From JBNRMW01 sp050309795 (lineage in GTDB: Bacteria > Bacillota_I > Bacilli_A > Erysipelotrichales > Erysipelotrichaceae), in NCBI GenBank assembly GCA_050309795.1, contig JBNRMW010000036.1, positions 62,001 through 126,000 on the forward strand: DNA of 64,000 nucleotides, written 5' to 3'. The notes under the pieces were generated by a model. The model saw nothing but the letters and a program-made list of their open reading frames with translations. It had not been told where the DNA came from and did no database searches. Shown here piece after piece: positions 26,584 through 34,889 of this stretch (position 1 is its first letter; each line of letters opens with the position of its first letter). The position numbers and the translations under genes were made by a program.

Positions 26584-27107
26584 CTATTGACGAATTCTAC
26601 TAATAGCTCTAAATATTTGGGATTGGTCCAATCAACTTTTTGTCCTTGTGAAGACATCAAAGCTTTTTGCCACGGTAAATAGGTCTCTGGATTTTTCTTC
26701 GATAAAGATTTAACTAGCAACCAACACAACCCCCGATCGGTGAAGGTCATTTTTTCTTCATTCCACGCTCCCCTGCCATAAAACAAGGTTAAGCCACTCA
26801 ATTCTTATTTAAAATTATTTTGACGCACCTGTTGTATCGTTGCCGGATCATATGGTGAGGCTCCGACACCAAATACCGCAACCTTTTTATTTTTTAAACC
26901 ATAATAGTTTTTACGTAAAAAAAACAAACCAGAAATTCCACTCGCGTAAAAGCCACCCATAAAAATGATTATTTCATAGTTCTGAAGGATTGATAAATTA
27001 GCTTCCTTAATTTGAATCACATCAAAATTCACCATGGATTTGAACCAATTTACATATTTCTTTGTCGATCCATATTTGCTTTGATAGACGATAATTCCCT
27101 TTTTCAT
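26580..27107 (-). pseudogene. Flavodoxin-like protein gene interrupted by one in-frame TAA
   Basis: Residues 1-100 (ATG at 27107) form a flavodoxin fold start: IIVYQSKYGSTKKYV (FMN phosphate loop) and FMGGFYASGISG. The frame then meets TAA at 26807-26805, and continues in the same frame for 74 more codons as ELSGLTLFYGRGAWNEEKM... to a TAG at 26580. The downstream half has the conserved FYGRGAW, FTDRGL and DWTNP segments expected at this place in the flavodoxin-5 (HemG-like) family. So this is a single ~175-aa gene with one nonsense codon and no frameshift. It may be a recent pseudogene, a sequencing error, or a case of readthrough. Confidence 0.85.
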
Positions 27108-27141
27108 TTATTCATCCCATCGATCTTCATTTTAAAGGGTG

Positions 27142-27171
27142 TGTATAAAGAGATGGTTAGTTATTTGTAAA
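27142..27171 (-). promoter_or_regulatory. Probable promoter of the flavodoxin gene
   Basis: TTTACA at 27171-27166 and TATACA at 27147-27142, spacer 18, about 35 nt upstream of the ATG. Confidence 0.45.
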
Positions 27172-27205
27172 GTTCATGTCGACATTTTACATGGATGCGT
27201 CTTTT

Positions 27206-27508
27206 TTAATGACAACCACATTGACCACCACAACAACCTTGTAGAGGTAATTTAAGATGTTTGTACAGCGCTTTGCGGATTTTATCCACATCACTGCAAT
27301 GACACTGTTGGTCTACTGGCTGACAGTGGCATTCTAAAAAAACGGCATGTTGATCAAGCAAAATCTCCTCGACTTCATTTGTTGAGCGTTGAATTTCTAA
27401 TTGAATACCCTTTTCTCTTAAATCGTGATGAACTTCAAAAAGTACCGTGTTCAGGGCATCGATTAAATCTATATTTTTACTATTTACTTCAATTTTTACT
27501 GTTCTCAT
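27206..27508 (-). CDS. Hypothetical cysteine-rich protein, putative metal binder
   Basis: Unrecognised 100-aa protein. The first 50 residues look like a folded alpha/beta part (VKIEVNSKNIDLIDALNTV). The second half holds eight cysteines in two groups: ECHCQPVDQQCHC at about 59-71 and CCGGQCGCH at the extreme C terminus, with histidines interleaved. The spacing is suitable for zinc, copper or iron-sulfur binding, but no named motif fits. GGTGAGG stands before the ATG. It lies between the flavodoxin pseudogene and the dnaJ terminator, all on the same strand. Confidence 0.75.
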   Translation of the reverse strand: MRTVKIEVNSKNIDLIDALNTVLFEVHHDLREKGIQLEIQRSTNEVEEILLDQHAVFLECHCQPVDQQCHCSDVDKIRKALYKHLKLPLQGCCGGQCGCH

Positions 27509-27574
27509 TTAAACCTCACCCACCCATTATAGCAAAATACCTAGTAAATCGCAGGAACGATTATGAGGATATGT

Positions 27575-27614
27575 AAAAAAGAACTCCTACCCAATCTAGA
27601 GTTAGAGTTCTTTT
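27575..27614 (-). terminator. Terminator of the hrcA-grpE-dnaK-dnaJ operon
   Basis: Stem AAAAGAACTC/GAGTTCTTTT with an 18-nt loop and a T run, leftward, 24 nt after the dnaJ stop. Confidence 0.85.
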
Positions 27615-27637
27615 CGATACCATCTTATTAGTATTCA

Positions 27638-28753
27638 TTATTTAAATAGTTGCTTAAACTTATCAAATGGTGATTCTTTTGTCCGCGTAACATTCCGCAG
27701 TTTTTCATACAATTTACGTTCTTCTGAAGATAGAGAATGATCGACCTCTACAAGGATTTCAACGATTTGATCTCCCGTTTTTCCAGTCCGTATGTCTTTA
27801 GCACCTTTTCCTTTGAGACGTAATTTAGTTCCATGTTGAGTGCCTTCAGGAATCTTCAGTTGGACATCCCCATAAACTGTTGGGACATCAATACTAGTTC
27901 CTAGTGTCGCATCTACGACAGAAACTGGTATTTTCAGGTATATATTCGATCCTTCACGAATAAAATGTTTGTCTGGTGTGACGACAATTTCAATATATAG
28001 GTCTCCGTTTGGTCCACCATTACTTCCACGATGGCCTTTTCCTGCCACACGTAATTGTTGGCCGGACTGAATACCTTCGGGAATGGTAACATCCACCGCA
28101 ACTTTCTTGTTAATATATCCATTTCCACGACATTTGCGGCAAGATTTTGTGATTTGTTTTCCGGTACCACCACAAGTTTGACACGTCGATTCCGTTTGGA
28201 ATACACCAAACATCGTTCGTTGCTGAGACAGAACTCGACCGCTACCATGACAGGTCGAACAGGTCGACACATTGGAAGGTGAATCTGCCCCGGAACCATG
28301 ACAATGATCACAAGTTTCGTCAACATTCATATTGAGTGTTTCAACCTTGCCAAAAATGGCATCACGGAAGGAAACACGCATTTGCATAAATCGGTCTTGT
28401 CCTTTAATAGGACCGGTATGGGCCGAGCGGCGACTACCACCCATGCCCCCACCAAAGAACGAGTCAAAAATATCTTCAAAGCCGCCAGTACCAAAGCCAG
28501 AGAATCCTCCGCCTTGGCCAAAAGCGCCTTCCATACCCGCATGACCAAATTGATCATACGTTTGACGCTTGCTGTCGTCACTTAGTATTTCATAAGCTTC
28601 TTGAACTTCCTTAAACTTTTCCTCAGCATCTGCAGCTTGGTTCATATCGGGATGATACTTCTTGGCAAGCGCACGATAAGCTTTCTTAATCTCCGCTTCG
28701 GTGGCGTTCTTGGAGATCCCTAAGATTTCATAGTAATCTCGTTTCTTTGCCAT
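27638..28753 (-). CDS. dnaJ: Chaperone DnaJ (Hsp40)
   Basis: Co-chaperone that stimulates DnaK ATPase and delivers substrates. J domain 1-70 with HPD at 34-36, then a Gly/Phe-rich linker, then four zinc-finger CxxCxGxG-type repeats (CDHCHGSG, CSTCHGSG, CQTCGGTG, CRKCRGNG), then the two substrate-binding beta domains. 371 aa, full length. It follows dnaK by 23 nt in the hrcA operon. Confidence 0.97.
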   Translation of the reverse strand: MAKKRDYYEILGISKNATEAEIKKAYRALAKKYHPDMNQAADAEEKFKEVQEAYEILSDDSKRQTYDQFGHAGMEGAFGQGGGFSGFGTGGFEDIFDSFFGGGMGGSRRSAHTGPIKGQDRFMQMRVSFRDAIFGKVETLNMNVDETCDHCHGSGADSPSNVSTCSTCHGSGRVLSQQRTMFGVFQTESTCQTCGGTGKQITKSCRKCRGNGYINKKVAVDVTIPEGIQSGQQLRVAGKGHRGSNGGPNGDLYIEIVVTPDKHFIREGSNIYLKIPVSVVDATLGTSIDVPTVYGDVQLKIPEGTQHGTKLRLKGKGAKDIRTGKTGDQIVEILVEVDHSLSSEERKLYEKLRNVTRTKESPFDKFKQLFK

Positions 28754-28776
28754 TTACAATCCCCACGCTTTCTTCT

Positions 28777-30585
28777 TTAGTGCTTTTCAGTGAAATCCGC
28801 ATCCATAATATCATCGTCTTGGCCTGTTGTCGACGTTGGATCGCCCTGTTCTTGGGCTTGTTGTTGATACATTTGTTCGGACATCGTGTGCGCTGCAGCT
28901 TCCAAGGCGTTCACTTTTTCTTTCAAACTTTCGTAGTCATTTTCATCTAACGCACTTTGTAATTCGTCACGTAGTTTTTCTACTTCGGCTTTTTGACTGG
29001 CGTCTATATTAGCCTCTTCGTTTTCTAAACTTTGATTAATTTGATGGATGAGTTGTTCTGCTTTGTTTTTTAACTCGGCTTCTTCGCGTCGTTTCTCATC
29101 AGCTTCTTTGTTTAGTTCGGCTTCTTGAACCATTTTTTCGATTTCTTCCTCACTCAATCCCGAGCTATTTGAAATTGTGATCGATTGTTTCTTGTTAGTG
29201 CCTTTATCCAAAGCCGAGACATGCACAATACCGTTAACGTCAATATCGAAGGTTACTTCGATTTGTGGAATTCCCCGCGGCGCTGGTGCAATACCATCTA
29301 ATTTAAACATCCCTAAGGTCTTGTTATCATTGGCCATTGGTCGCTCACCCTGGAGCACATGAATATCGACTGCTGGTTGATTATCGGCTGCTGTAGAGAA
29401 CACTTGAGACTTCGATGTCGGAATCGTTGTATTACGCGAAATTAACGTTGTCATGACCCCACCCATGGTTTCAATTCCTAAGCTCAGTGGTGTAACGTCT
29501 AATAGGAGAACACCTTCAACATCTTTATTAATAACTCCGGCTTGAATGGCAGCACCCATGGCGACTACTTCGTCTGGATTAACTGAACGATTTGGTTCTT
29601 TACCTAATTCATTTTTAACGAGTTCTTGAATCGAAAGCATCCGTGTTGATCCACCAACTAATAACACTTGATGGATATCATTTTTTGTCAAATTTGCATC
29701 TTGCAAAGCTTGACGAATAGGTTTCAATGTCCGGTCAACTAAGTGCTTGGTCATATTATCGAAGTTCGCCCGTGTCAGTGTTGTTTCTAAGTGTAGTGGG
29801 CCATGTTCGTTTGCTGAAATAAACGGCAAGGAGACATTTGTTTGGACCATCGACGAAAGTTCTTTCTTCGCTTTCTCTGCAGCTTCTTTTAAACGTTGCA
29901 TTGCCATTTTATCTTTACTTAAGTCAATAGCATTTTCTTTTTTAAATTGATCGACTAACCAATTAACAACGATATTGTCGAAGTCGTCTCCACCCAATGA
30001 GTTATCGCCAGAAGTCGATAAAACTTCAAAGGTTCCATCAGCAAGTTCTAATATACTAACATCAAAAGTTCCACCACCAAGGTCAAAGACCAAAACTTTT
30101 TCTTCAATTCCTTCGCGATCAATACCAAATGCTAAAGCAGCAGCCGTTGGTTCGTTAATAATACGTTCAACTTCTAAACCAGCAATCGTTCCAGCATCTT
30201 TTGTCGCTTGTCTTTGAGCATCGTTAAAATAAGCAGGGACCGTAATGACCGCTTTTTTAACTGGTTCGCCCAAATAACTTTCTGCATAGGTTTTCATATA
30301 CTGCAATAACATCGCAGAAATTTCTTCTGGTTTGTACTCTTTTCCTTCAGCACTGACCGTTTTGTCCGTACCCATTAAACGTTTAATACTCGCCACCGAG
30401 TTTGGGTTCGTTATTAATTGACGCTTCGCCGCTTCACCGACAATACGTTCGCCATCTTTAAAACTAACCACGGAAGGAGTGGTTCGATTGCCTTCGGGAT
30501 TTGGGATAATTTTTGCTTCTCCGCCTTCCATTACCGCAACGGCAGAGTTGGTTGTTCCTAAGTCAATTCCAATAATTTTACTCAT
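28777..30585 (-). CDS. dnaK: Chaperone DnaK (Hsp70)
   Basis: ATP-driven chaperone. The nucleotide-binding domain begins IGIDLGTTNSAV and includes VFDLGGGTFDVSIL and LLVGGSTRM; the substrate-binding domain begins near DVTPLSLGIE; the C-terminal helical lid ends in a Gln-rich stretch and an acidic DDDIMDADF tail, the usual Firmicute ending. 602 aa. Third gene of the HrcA-controlled operon, with AGGAGG before the ATG. Confidence 0.98.
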   Translation of the reverse strand: MSKIIGIDLGTTNSAVAVMEGGEAKIIPNPEGNRTTPSVVSFKDGERIVGEAAKRQLITNPNSVASIKRLMGTDKTVSAEGKEYKPEEISAMLLQYMKTYAESYLGEPVKKAVITVPAYFNDAQRQATKDAGTIAGLEVERIINEPTAAALAFGIDREGIEEKVLVFDLGGGTFDVSILELADGTFEVLSTSGDNSLGGDDFDNIVVNWLVDQFKKENAIDLSKDKMAMQRLKEAAEKAKKELSSMVQTNVSLPFISANEHGPLHLETTLTRANFDNMTKHLVDRTLKPIRQALQDANLTKNDIHQVLLVGGSTRMLSIQELVKNELGKEPNRSVNPDEVVAMGAAIQAGVINKDVEGVLLLDVTPLSLGIETMGGVMTTLISRNTTIPTSKSQVFSTAADNQPAVDIHVLQGERPMANDNKTLGMFKLDGIAPAPRGIPQIEVTFDIDVNGIVHVSALDKGTNKKQSITISNSSGLSEEEIEKMVQEAELNKEADEKRREEAELKNKAEQLIHQINQSLENEEANIDASQKAEVEKLRDELQSALDENDYESLKEKVNALEAAAHTMSEQMYQQQAQEQGDPTSTTGQDDDIMDADFTEKH

Positions 30586-30597
30586 ATTTAGTTCCTC

Positions 30598-31164
30598 CTA
30601 TTCGCTAACTTTCACCAAGCTAGCACGTAATATACGATCTTTTAGTACATATCCTTTTTGTAAAACTTCTATCACTGTGTTCGGTTCCACACCCTCGACC
30701 TTTTCTGTAAATAATGCTTGATCAAAGTTTGGGTCAAACGGTTTATTGAGATTATCCCGAACATCTATGCCTTCATTCTTTAACGCCGCAACGAGTTGTT
30801 GATAAATCATCTCAATACCGGTCATAAAGGATTCATCGATACCTTCGGTTTGTAAAGCCCGCTCGAGATTATCCAATACCGGTAACACTTCTGTCGCAAA
30901 CGATTGAATGCGATACTTCATAATGTCTTGTACTTCTTTGTTTTTTCGTTTTTTGAAGTTTTCAGCATCCGCATGGGCTCGGTAGTAATCATTTTTGTAT
31001 TTTTCTTTTTCTTCTTCCAACTCCTGGTTATGCTCTTTTAAGGCATCTATTAAGAGTTGTTGCTTCAAGATGATCTGATCGTCGTCTTCAATTTCTGAAT
31101 TCTTTTCAACGTTCACATCTTCCGGTTTTCCGTGTTCAATTTTTTCTTTCTTCTTTTTTTCCAC
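30598..31164 (-). CDS. grpE: Nucleotide exchange factor GrpE
   Basis: Dimeric factor that releases ADP from DnaK. A charged N-terminal 35 residues precede the long coiled coil (about 40-85) and the C-terminal beta domain (about 130-188) with VEGVEPNTVIEVLQKGY. It starts with GTG, well placed after AAAGGAG (7 nt), and begins 4 nt after the hrcA stop. 188 aa, normal. Confidence 0.96.
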   Translation of the reverse strand: MEKKKKEKIEHGKPEDVNVEKNSEIEDDDQIILKQQLLIDALKEHNQELEEEKEKYKNDYYRAHADAENFKKRKNKEVQDIMKYRIQSFATEVLPVLDNLERALQTEGIDESFMTGIEMIYQQLVAALKNEGIDVRDNLNKPFDPNFDQALFTEKVEGVEPNTVIEVLQKGYVLKDRILRASLVKVSE

Positions 31165-31168
31165 CTAA

Positions 31169-32176
31169 TCACTCCTTTGTTCCATATACTTTTTCAATCA
31201 GTGAAGATACATATTCTACCAAGGCGACGACTGAGTCATAATCCATTCGGGATGGCCCAACGACCATGAGTTGTCGTTCTTGATCTTCTATTACAATTGG
31301 CGAAGAGACAATGGCGACATCCTCAACCCAGTAGAGGTGGGTTCGGGAAGAATGTTCCAATTGGATTGGATTTCCCGTATAAATTTCATTCCACATACTT
31401 GAATCTTCCAACATATTTAATAGTTGTTTCAATTTATTCACATCCGCAAATTCTGGCTGATTCAATAAATTGTTTTTGCCGGAAAAATAAACCTTATCGC
31501 TCGCAAACTTAACGAAAGCCGTGGAGAACGCTTCAAATAAACGCTCATAAGCTTGGATACTTTGAGCAATAATCGGGCGAATTAACTCCATCTTTTCAAC
31601 AAGTTGGTGTAAGGGTGTTCCCGTTAAGCGATCGTTCAAGATCGCTACATACTTCGATAAATCTTCAACAACCGTTCCATTCTCCAATCGAAACACCTTA
31701 CTTTCGCGATGGCCTAAGTTGGTTTCAAAAGTCACCAAGGCACAATCAGAATCATAAACGAGTGACTCCACTTTTTCAAGAGATTGTTGTTGAGATTCGG
31801 CACCCAAGATCCCCGTCGTGAGGTTGGTCATCTGCGATAAGATATCTACACTTTCCATTAAAGCAGCCTCAACATTTTGTTGTCGTTGTTCAAAGATTGA
31901 ATTCAAGGCTAATTCCATTTTTTGATTATCGGGTTCGTCCATAATGTATTGAACGTAAAATCGATAACCATCAATCGAAGGAATACGGCCGCTGGAAGCA
32001 TGCGTTTTTTCAATCAACCCCATTTCTTCCAACGTACTCATTTCATTACGGACGGTTGCTGAAGAATAGGGCCACTTATATTTATCTAGCAGCGTTTTAG
32101 ACCCCACGGGTTCTGCTGTTTCAATAAACTCTTTAACGATGGCTTTGAGTATTTCTATCCGTCGTTCAGTTAGCAT
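31169..32176 (-). CDS. hrcA: Heat-shock repressor HrcA
   Basis: Represses its own operon and clpB by binding CIRCE; folding by GroEL normally sets its activity. Winged helix at 1-75 (SSATVRNEMSTLEEMGLIEKTHASSGR), followed by a GAF-like middle and an inserted dimerisation region. 335 aa. AAAGGAGG before the ATG. A CIRCE lies 56 nt upstream. Confidence 0.96.
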   Translation of the reverse strand: MLTERRIEILKAIVKEFIETAEPVGSKTLLDKYKWPYSSATVRNEMSTLEEMGLIEKTHASSGRIPSIDGYRFYVQYIMDEPDNQKMELALNSIFEQRQQNVEAALMESVDILSQMTNLTTGILGAESQQQSLEKVESLVYDSDCALVTFETNLGHRESKVFRLENGTVVEDLSKYVAILNDRLTGTPLHQLVEKMELIRPIIAQSIQAYERLFEAFSTAFVKFASDKVYFSGKNNLLNQPEFADVNKLKQLLNMLEDSSMWNEIYTGNPIQLEHSSRTHLYWVEDVAIVSSPIVIEDQERQLMVVGPSRMDYDSVVALVEYVSSLIEKVYGTKE

Positions 32177-32216
32177 TTTGGCCTCCTTTCTACAATCTTT
32201 TAGACTGTTCTTACGT

Positions 32217-32244
32217 ATTATATCATAGTTTTTAGCACTGTCAA
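32217..32244 (-). promoter_or_regulatory. Promoter of hrcA-grpE-dnaK-dnaJ
   Basis: Perfect TTGACA at 32244-32239 and TATAAT at 32222-32217, spacer 16, with TG extension (TGATATAAT). As at clpB, the -35 box is inside the CIRCE. Confidence 0.92.
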
Positions 32245-32258
32245 TCTTTGAGTGCTAA
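32232..32258 (-). promoter_or_regulatory. CIRCE operator of hrcA operon
   Basis: TTAGCACTG-N9-GAGTGCTAA, one mismatch, identical arms to the promoter-proximal clpB copy. Confidence 0.95.
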
Positions 32259-32317
32259 AAACAGGTTGGTTTCCATTTATTTGAGCCGGCATTTTTATCC
32301 AAAGTCAACATTTCATG

Positions 32318-32323
32318 TATAAT
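32318..32323 (+). promoter_or_regulatory. -10 box of pgeF
   Basis: TATAAT 27 nt before the pgeF ATG; -35 region weak. Confidence 0.5.
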
Positions 32324-32350
32324 AACTTTAGACACAAAGGAGATTCTATC

Positions 32351-33133
32351 ATGGCCTTCATTCGATATAAACCTTTTAACACCATCATTGCTGGTACCTC
32401 CGATCGAAACGGTGGTTTTTCCAAAGAACCTTATACTTCACTAAATGGGGCATTAACCGTTGGTGATAATAGTCTAGACGTGGTCAACAATCGTCAACGA
32501 TTAGCTGAAAAAGTCGGTATCCCTTTAAATAACTGGGTATTCTGCCGTCAATGTCATAGCGATCAACTCCGGAAAGTAACGTCCTTTGACAAAGGACGGG
32601 GCGCTTTTGATCATGAAGAAGGTATCCGCGACTGTGATGCGCTGTACACCAAAGACCAAGACGTCGTACTCGCCTTTGTTCATGCGGATTGTGTCCCGAT
32701 TTTATTAGTAGAACCCGAAAAGAAAATTATTGCTGCAATCCATGCTGGTTGGCCGGGCACCCTTAAAGAAATCACTTCCAAAGTTTTAATGGAACTCCAA
32801 GAAAAAGAACAAATAGACCCGAAAAAGATTAGAGCCTATGTTGGTCCAGCTATTTCCTATGCCTCGAGCTTAGTTAATGAAAACATCCAACCATATCTCG
32901 AGCATATGAGTTTTGATGCTTCTGAATATATCACTATTTTCCCTGGCAACCAGGCAAAAATCGATGCTCGTGGCCTCAATATAAAAATGCTGCTCGAAGC
33001 AGGCGTCCCTTTTGAGAACATCACGAACCTTGATTTAGATACCTACATCAATGAAGAACTTTGTTTTTCATATCAAAGACAAGCCGTTACTGGTAGACAT
33101 ATTACCTTTATAGCTCAATGCCAAAGCGATTAG
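32351..33133 (+). CDS. pgeF: Purine nucleoside phosphorylase PgeF/YlmD family (DUF152)
   Basis: Multi-copper-oxidase-like fold protein; characterised members cleave or deaminate purine nucleosides and help peptidoglycan editing. Metal-site motifs are intact: CRQCHSDQ, HADCVPILL and HAGWPGT. I chose ATG 32351 (AAAGGAG 9 nt upstream); an in-frame ATG at 32315 overlaps the -10 box. 260 aa, typical. The 3' end overlaps the next gene by 16 nt. In other Firmicutes ylmD lies in the division (dcw) cluster; ftsW is only 2.5 kb away here but on the other strand. Confidence 0.9.
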   Translation: MAFIRYKPFNTIIAGTSDRNGGFSKEPYTSLNGALTVGDNSLDVVNNRQRLAEKVGIPLNNWVFCRQCHSDQLRKVTSFDKGRGAFDHEEGIRDCDALYTKDQDVVLAFVHADCVPILLVEPEKKIIAAIHAGWPGTLKEITSKVLMELQEKEQIDPKKIRAYVGPAISYASSLVNENIQPYLEHMSFDASEYITIFPGNQAKIDARGLNIKMLLEAGVPFENITNLDLDTYINEELCFSYQRQAVTGRHITFIAQCQSD

Positions 33134-33819
33134 AATTTAGACGCGTCATCCTTTTTTTGATTGTGTTAGCAACCGCCCTTGTTTTTGGCATCTTAGTAAC
33201 CAATCGCCCCCAAGCAAGTCTGTATCAAATCACCACACAACGGATGACCGGCGCGGACATCACCACCGACAACATCACCCGCTTAAATTTCATCGAAGTC
33301 CCTTTTGTCGAAAATCCTCAAAACAAACAAAACGTTAACGAATTCAATAATTACATCAAAGATGTTTGGTTAAACGATTGGATTTTACGTGTCATCGAAG
33401 CAGAAGATGAATTGCTCCAAGGCGTGTTAGACATTATTCGTCTCGACGATACAACTTATATACTCAAAGAAACTTTGGCGACACGAGCAGGTGATGACCA
33501 ACAACAAACCATTCTTCACCATCGATTATTACTTCTTGATGGGTTTGATTTGACTATATTAAATAGTGTAGACTACGCCCAAAACAAGGGGATCCAAGCT
33601 AGTCAAATTTTGAACTCTATCCAACAATACTTAGACCACTTCCAACAAAGTGATTCCTTTATTACGATTCCTTCCCTAACTGAAGAAAATCTCGAAAATT
33701 TATCCTTCTATGTAACCGCTAATACCGTCCATATCGTTTTGAACACCACAACCATCCTTGAGAATGAGGCGATTGTTAGCGCCCCTCAACTTCATCAGAT
33801 TCCCTTAATAAAAAATTAA
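33118..33819 (+). CDS. Hypothetical membrane-anchored extracytoplasmic protein
   Basis: Unrecognised 233-aa protein with one N-terminal membrane segment (residues 10-27, basic residues before it), so the rest should lie outside the membrane. The outer part is rich in Asn/Gln/Asp and has no cysteine or obvious catalytic motif. It begins inside the end of pgeF, so translation is coupled. The last gene of this two-gene unit. Confidence 0.75.
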   Translation: MPKRLEFRRVILFLIVLATALVFGILVTNRPQASLYQITTQRMTGADITTDNITRLNFIEVPFVENPQNKQNVNEFNNYIKDVWLNDWILRVIEAEDELLQGVLDIIRLDDTTYILKETLATRAGDDQQQTILHHRLLLLDGFDLTILNSVDYAQNKGIQASQILNSIQQYLDHFQQSDSFITIPSLTEENLENLSFYVTANTVHIVLNTTTILENEAIVSAPQLHQIPLIKN

Positions 33820-33827
33820 ACACGAGA

Positions 33828-33866
33828 AAAAAACCTTCCATCGCTACAACAATGGAAGGTTTTATT
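33828..33866. terminator. Bidirectional terminator between convergent genes
   Basis: Stem AAACCTTCCAT/ATGGAAGGTTT with a 10-nt loop, flanked by a T run on both strands. It ends the pgeF unit and the DUF1622 gene. Confidence 0.9.
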
Positions 33867-33869
33867 ATT

Positions 33870-34271
33870 TTAGAAAACGTTGTCTTCCCCATTTTTGGGT
33901 TTAAGGAAATTAAACAAACTGGCTTCTCGTTTCAATGTACGAACTTTGCTCTCTTCTAATTCTTTCATTTCCCAATGGAGGACAAATGAAATTATAATTC
34001 TCAAAATGGCTACTGCCGCAATAATATAAAACTCATTAATTGATTTAACCGTTACCGTTAATAAAACCTCAGCGGCTAATTTAAATTCAAGAGCTAAGGA
34101 AATCGCTGACGCTAACACCAGTTTCGTTTCCAAATTATTAAAATCAAATTTCGCCAAAACTAAGCGGCTTACCGCAACAATACAACCAAAAACAATAACA
34201 ATCAATCCTATAAATTCAATTGCTGCCGCAACTGTTGGAATAATTAATTCCAAATAATGTTCCAAAAACAA
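33870..34271 (-). CDS. DUF1622 family membrane protein
   Basis: 133 aa with three hydrophobic helices (about 10-38, 48-72, 76-98) and a polar C-terminal tail. FGCIVAVSR and LVLASAISLALEFKLAAEVL match the DUF1622 pattern; function unknown. It starts with TTG preceded by GAGAGGG; no ATG is available in frame. Confidence 0.82.
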   Translation of the reverse strand: MFLEHYLELIIPTVAAAIEFIGLIVIVFGCIVAVSRLVLAKFDFNNLETKLVLASAISLALEFKLAAEVLLTVTVKSINEFYIIAAVAILRIIISFVLHWEMKELEESKVRTLKREASLFNFLKPKNGEDNVF

Positions 34272-34333
34272 TCAAATCCCTCTCTCTCTAACTGCTCATA
34301 GTTTATACCAACTACCGCCAATATACAACAACA

Positions 34334-34888
34334 TCAAGTCGTCGTTTCCACTTTATAAACAACAATAACCGTTCGCGGATAGATAAATCGATCCACTTCA
34401 CGAAAATGTTCGTATGTTTGAATTTCTGTTTGTTGGTCTAATTCATAGTAGACCCTGCCTTGGTCCTTTAAAACCGTTGGCAACTGGGCAAAAACGGCTT
34501 CCATATCTTTAAGATGATATGGTGGGTCCAAATAAACCCAGTCAAACCGAAGATTTTCTTCTTGGCAATATTTCAGGGCTTTCAATGCCTCCCGCTTCAA
34601 TAGTTTGAATTGATGGTTGGGAATTTTCAGAAATGCCGCATTATCAATTAATAGTTGAAAGACTTTCGGATGTTGATCGTTTAAAACCACATACTCGCCA
34701 CCTCGAGATAAGACTTCAAACCCAATCGCACCACTTCCAGCAAACAAGTCCAAGACACGTTGACCTTCAAAGGTTGGTCCAATTTTAGAAAAAAACGACT
34801 CTCGAACCCGATCTAAGGTCGGCCGCGTCTGGTGACCTTCGATTGTCTTTAGACGTAACCGTCGATAACGACCCGCAATGATTCGCAT
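34334..34888 (-). CDS. rsmD: 16S rRNA (guanine-966-N2) methyltransferase RsmD
   Basis: Methylates G966 of 16S rRNA. Starts MRIIAGRYRRL, then LDLFAGSGAIGFE (SAM site) and YLDPPYHL (catalytic DPPY). 184 aa from ATG 34888, which lies 1 nt after the ftsW stop and follows AAAGGGCG. A longer in-frame version would reach into ftsW. In Bacillus rsmD precedes coaD, which is not seen here. Confidence 0.93.
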   Translation of the reverse strand: MRIIAGRYRRLRLKTIEGHQTRPTLDRVRESFFSKIGPTFEGQRVLDLFAGSGAIGFEVLSRGGEYVVLNDQHPKVFQLLIDNAAFLKIPNHQFKLLKREALKALKYCQEENLRFDWVYLDPPYHLKDMEAVFAQLPTVLKDQGRVYYELDQQTEIQTYEHFREVDRFIYPRTVIVVYKVETTT

Positions 34889-34889
34889 C

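Noticed and set aside
27934..28585. Several long open frames opposite or beside dnaJ
   Set aside because: They are in other frames of dnaJ, lack ribosome sites, and have no protein-like features; dnaJ itself is certain.
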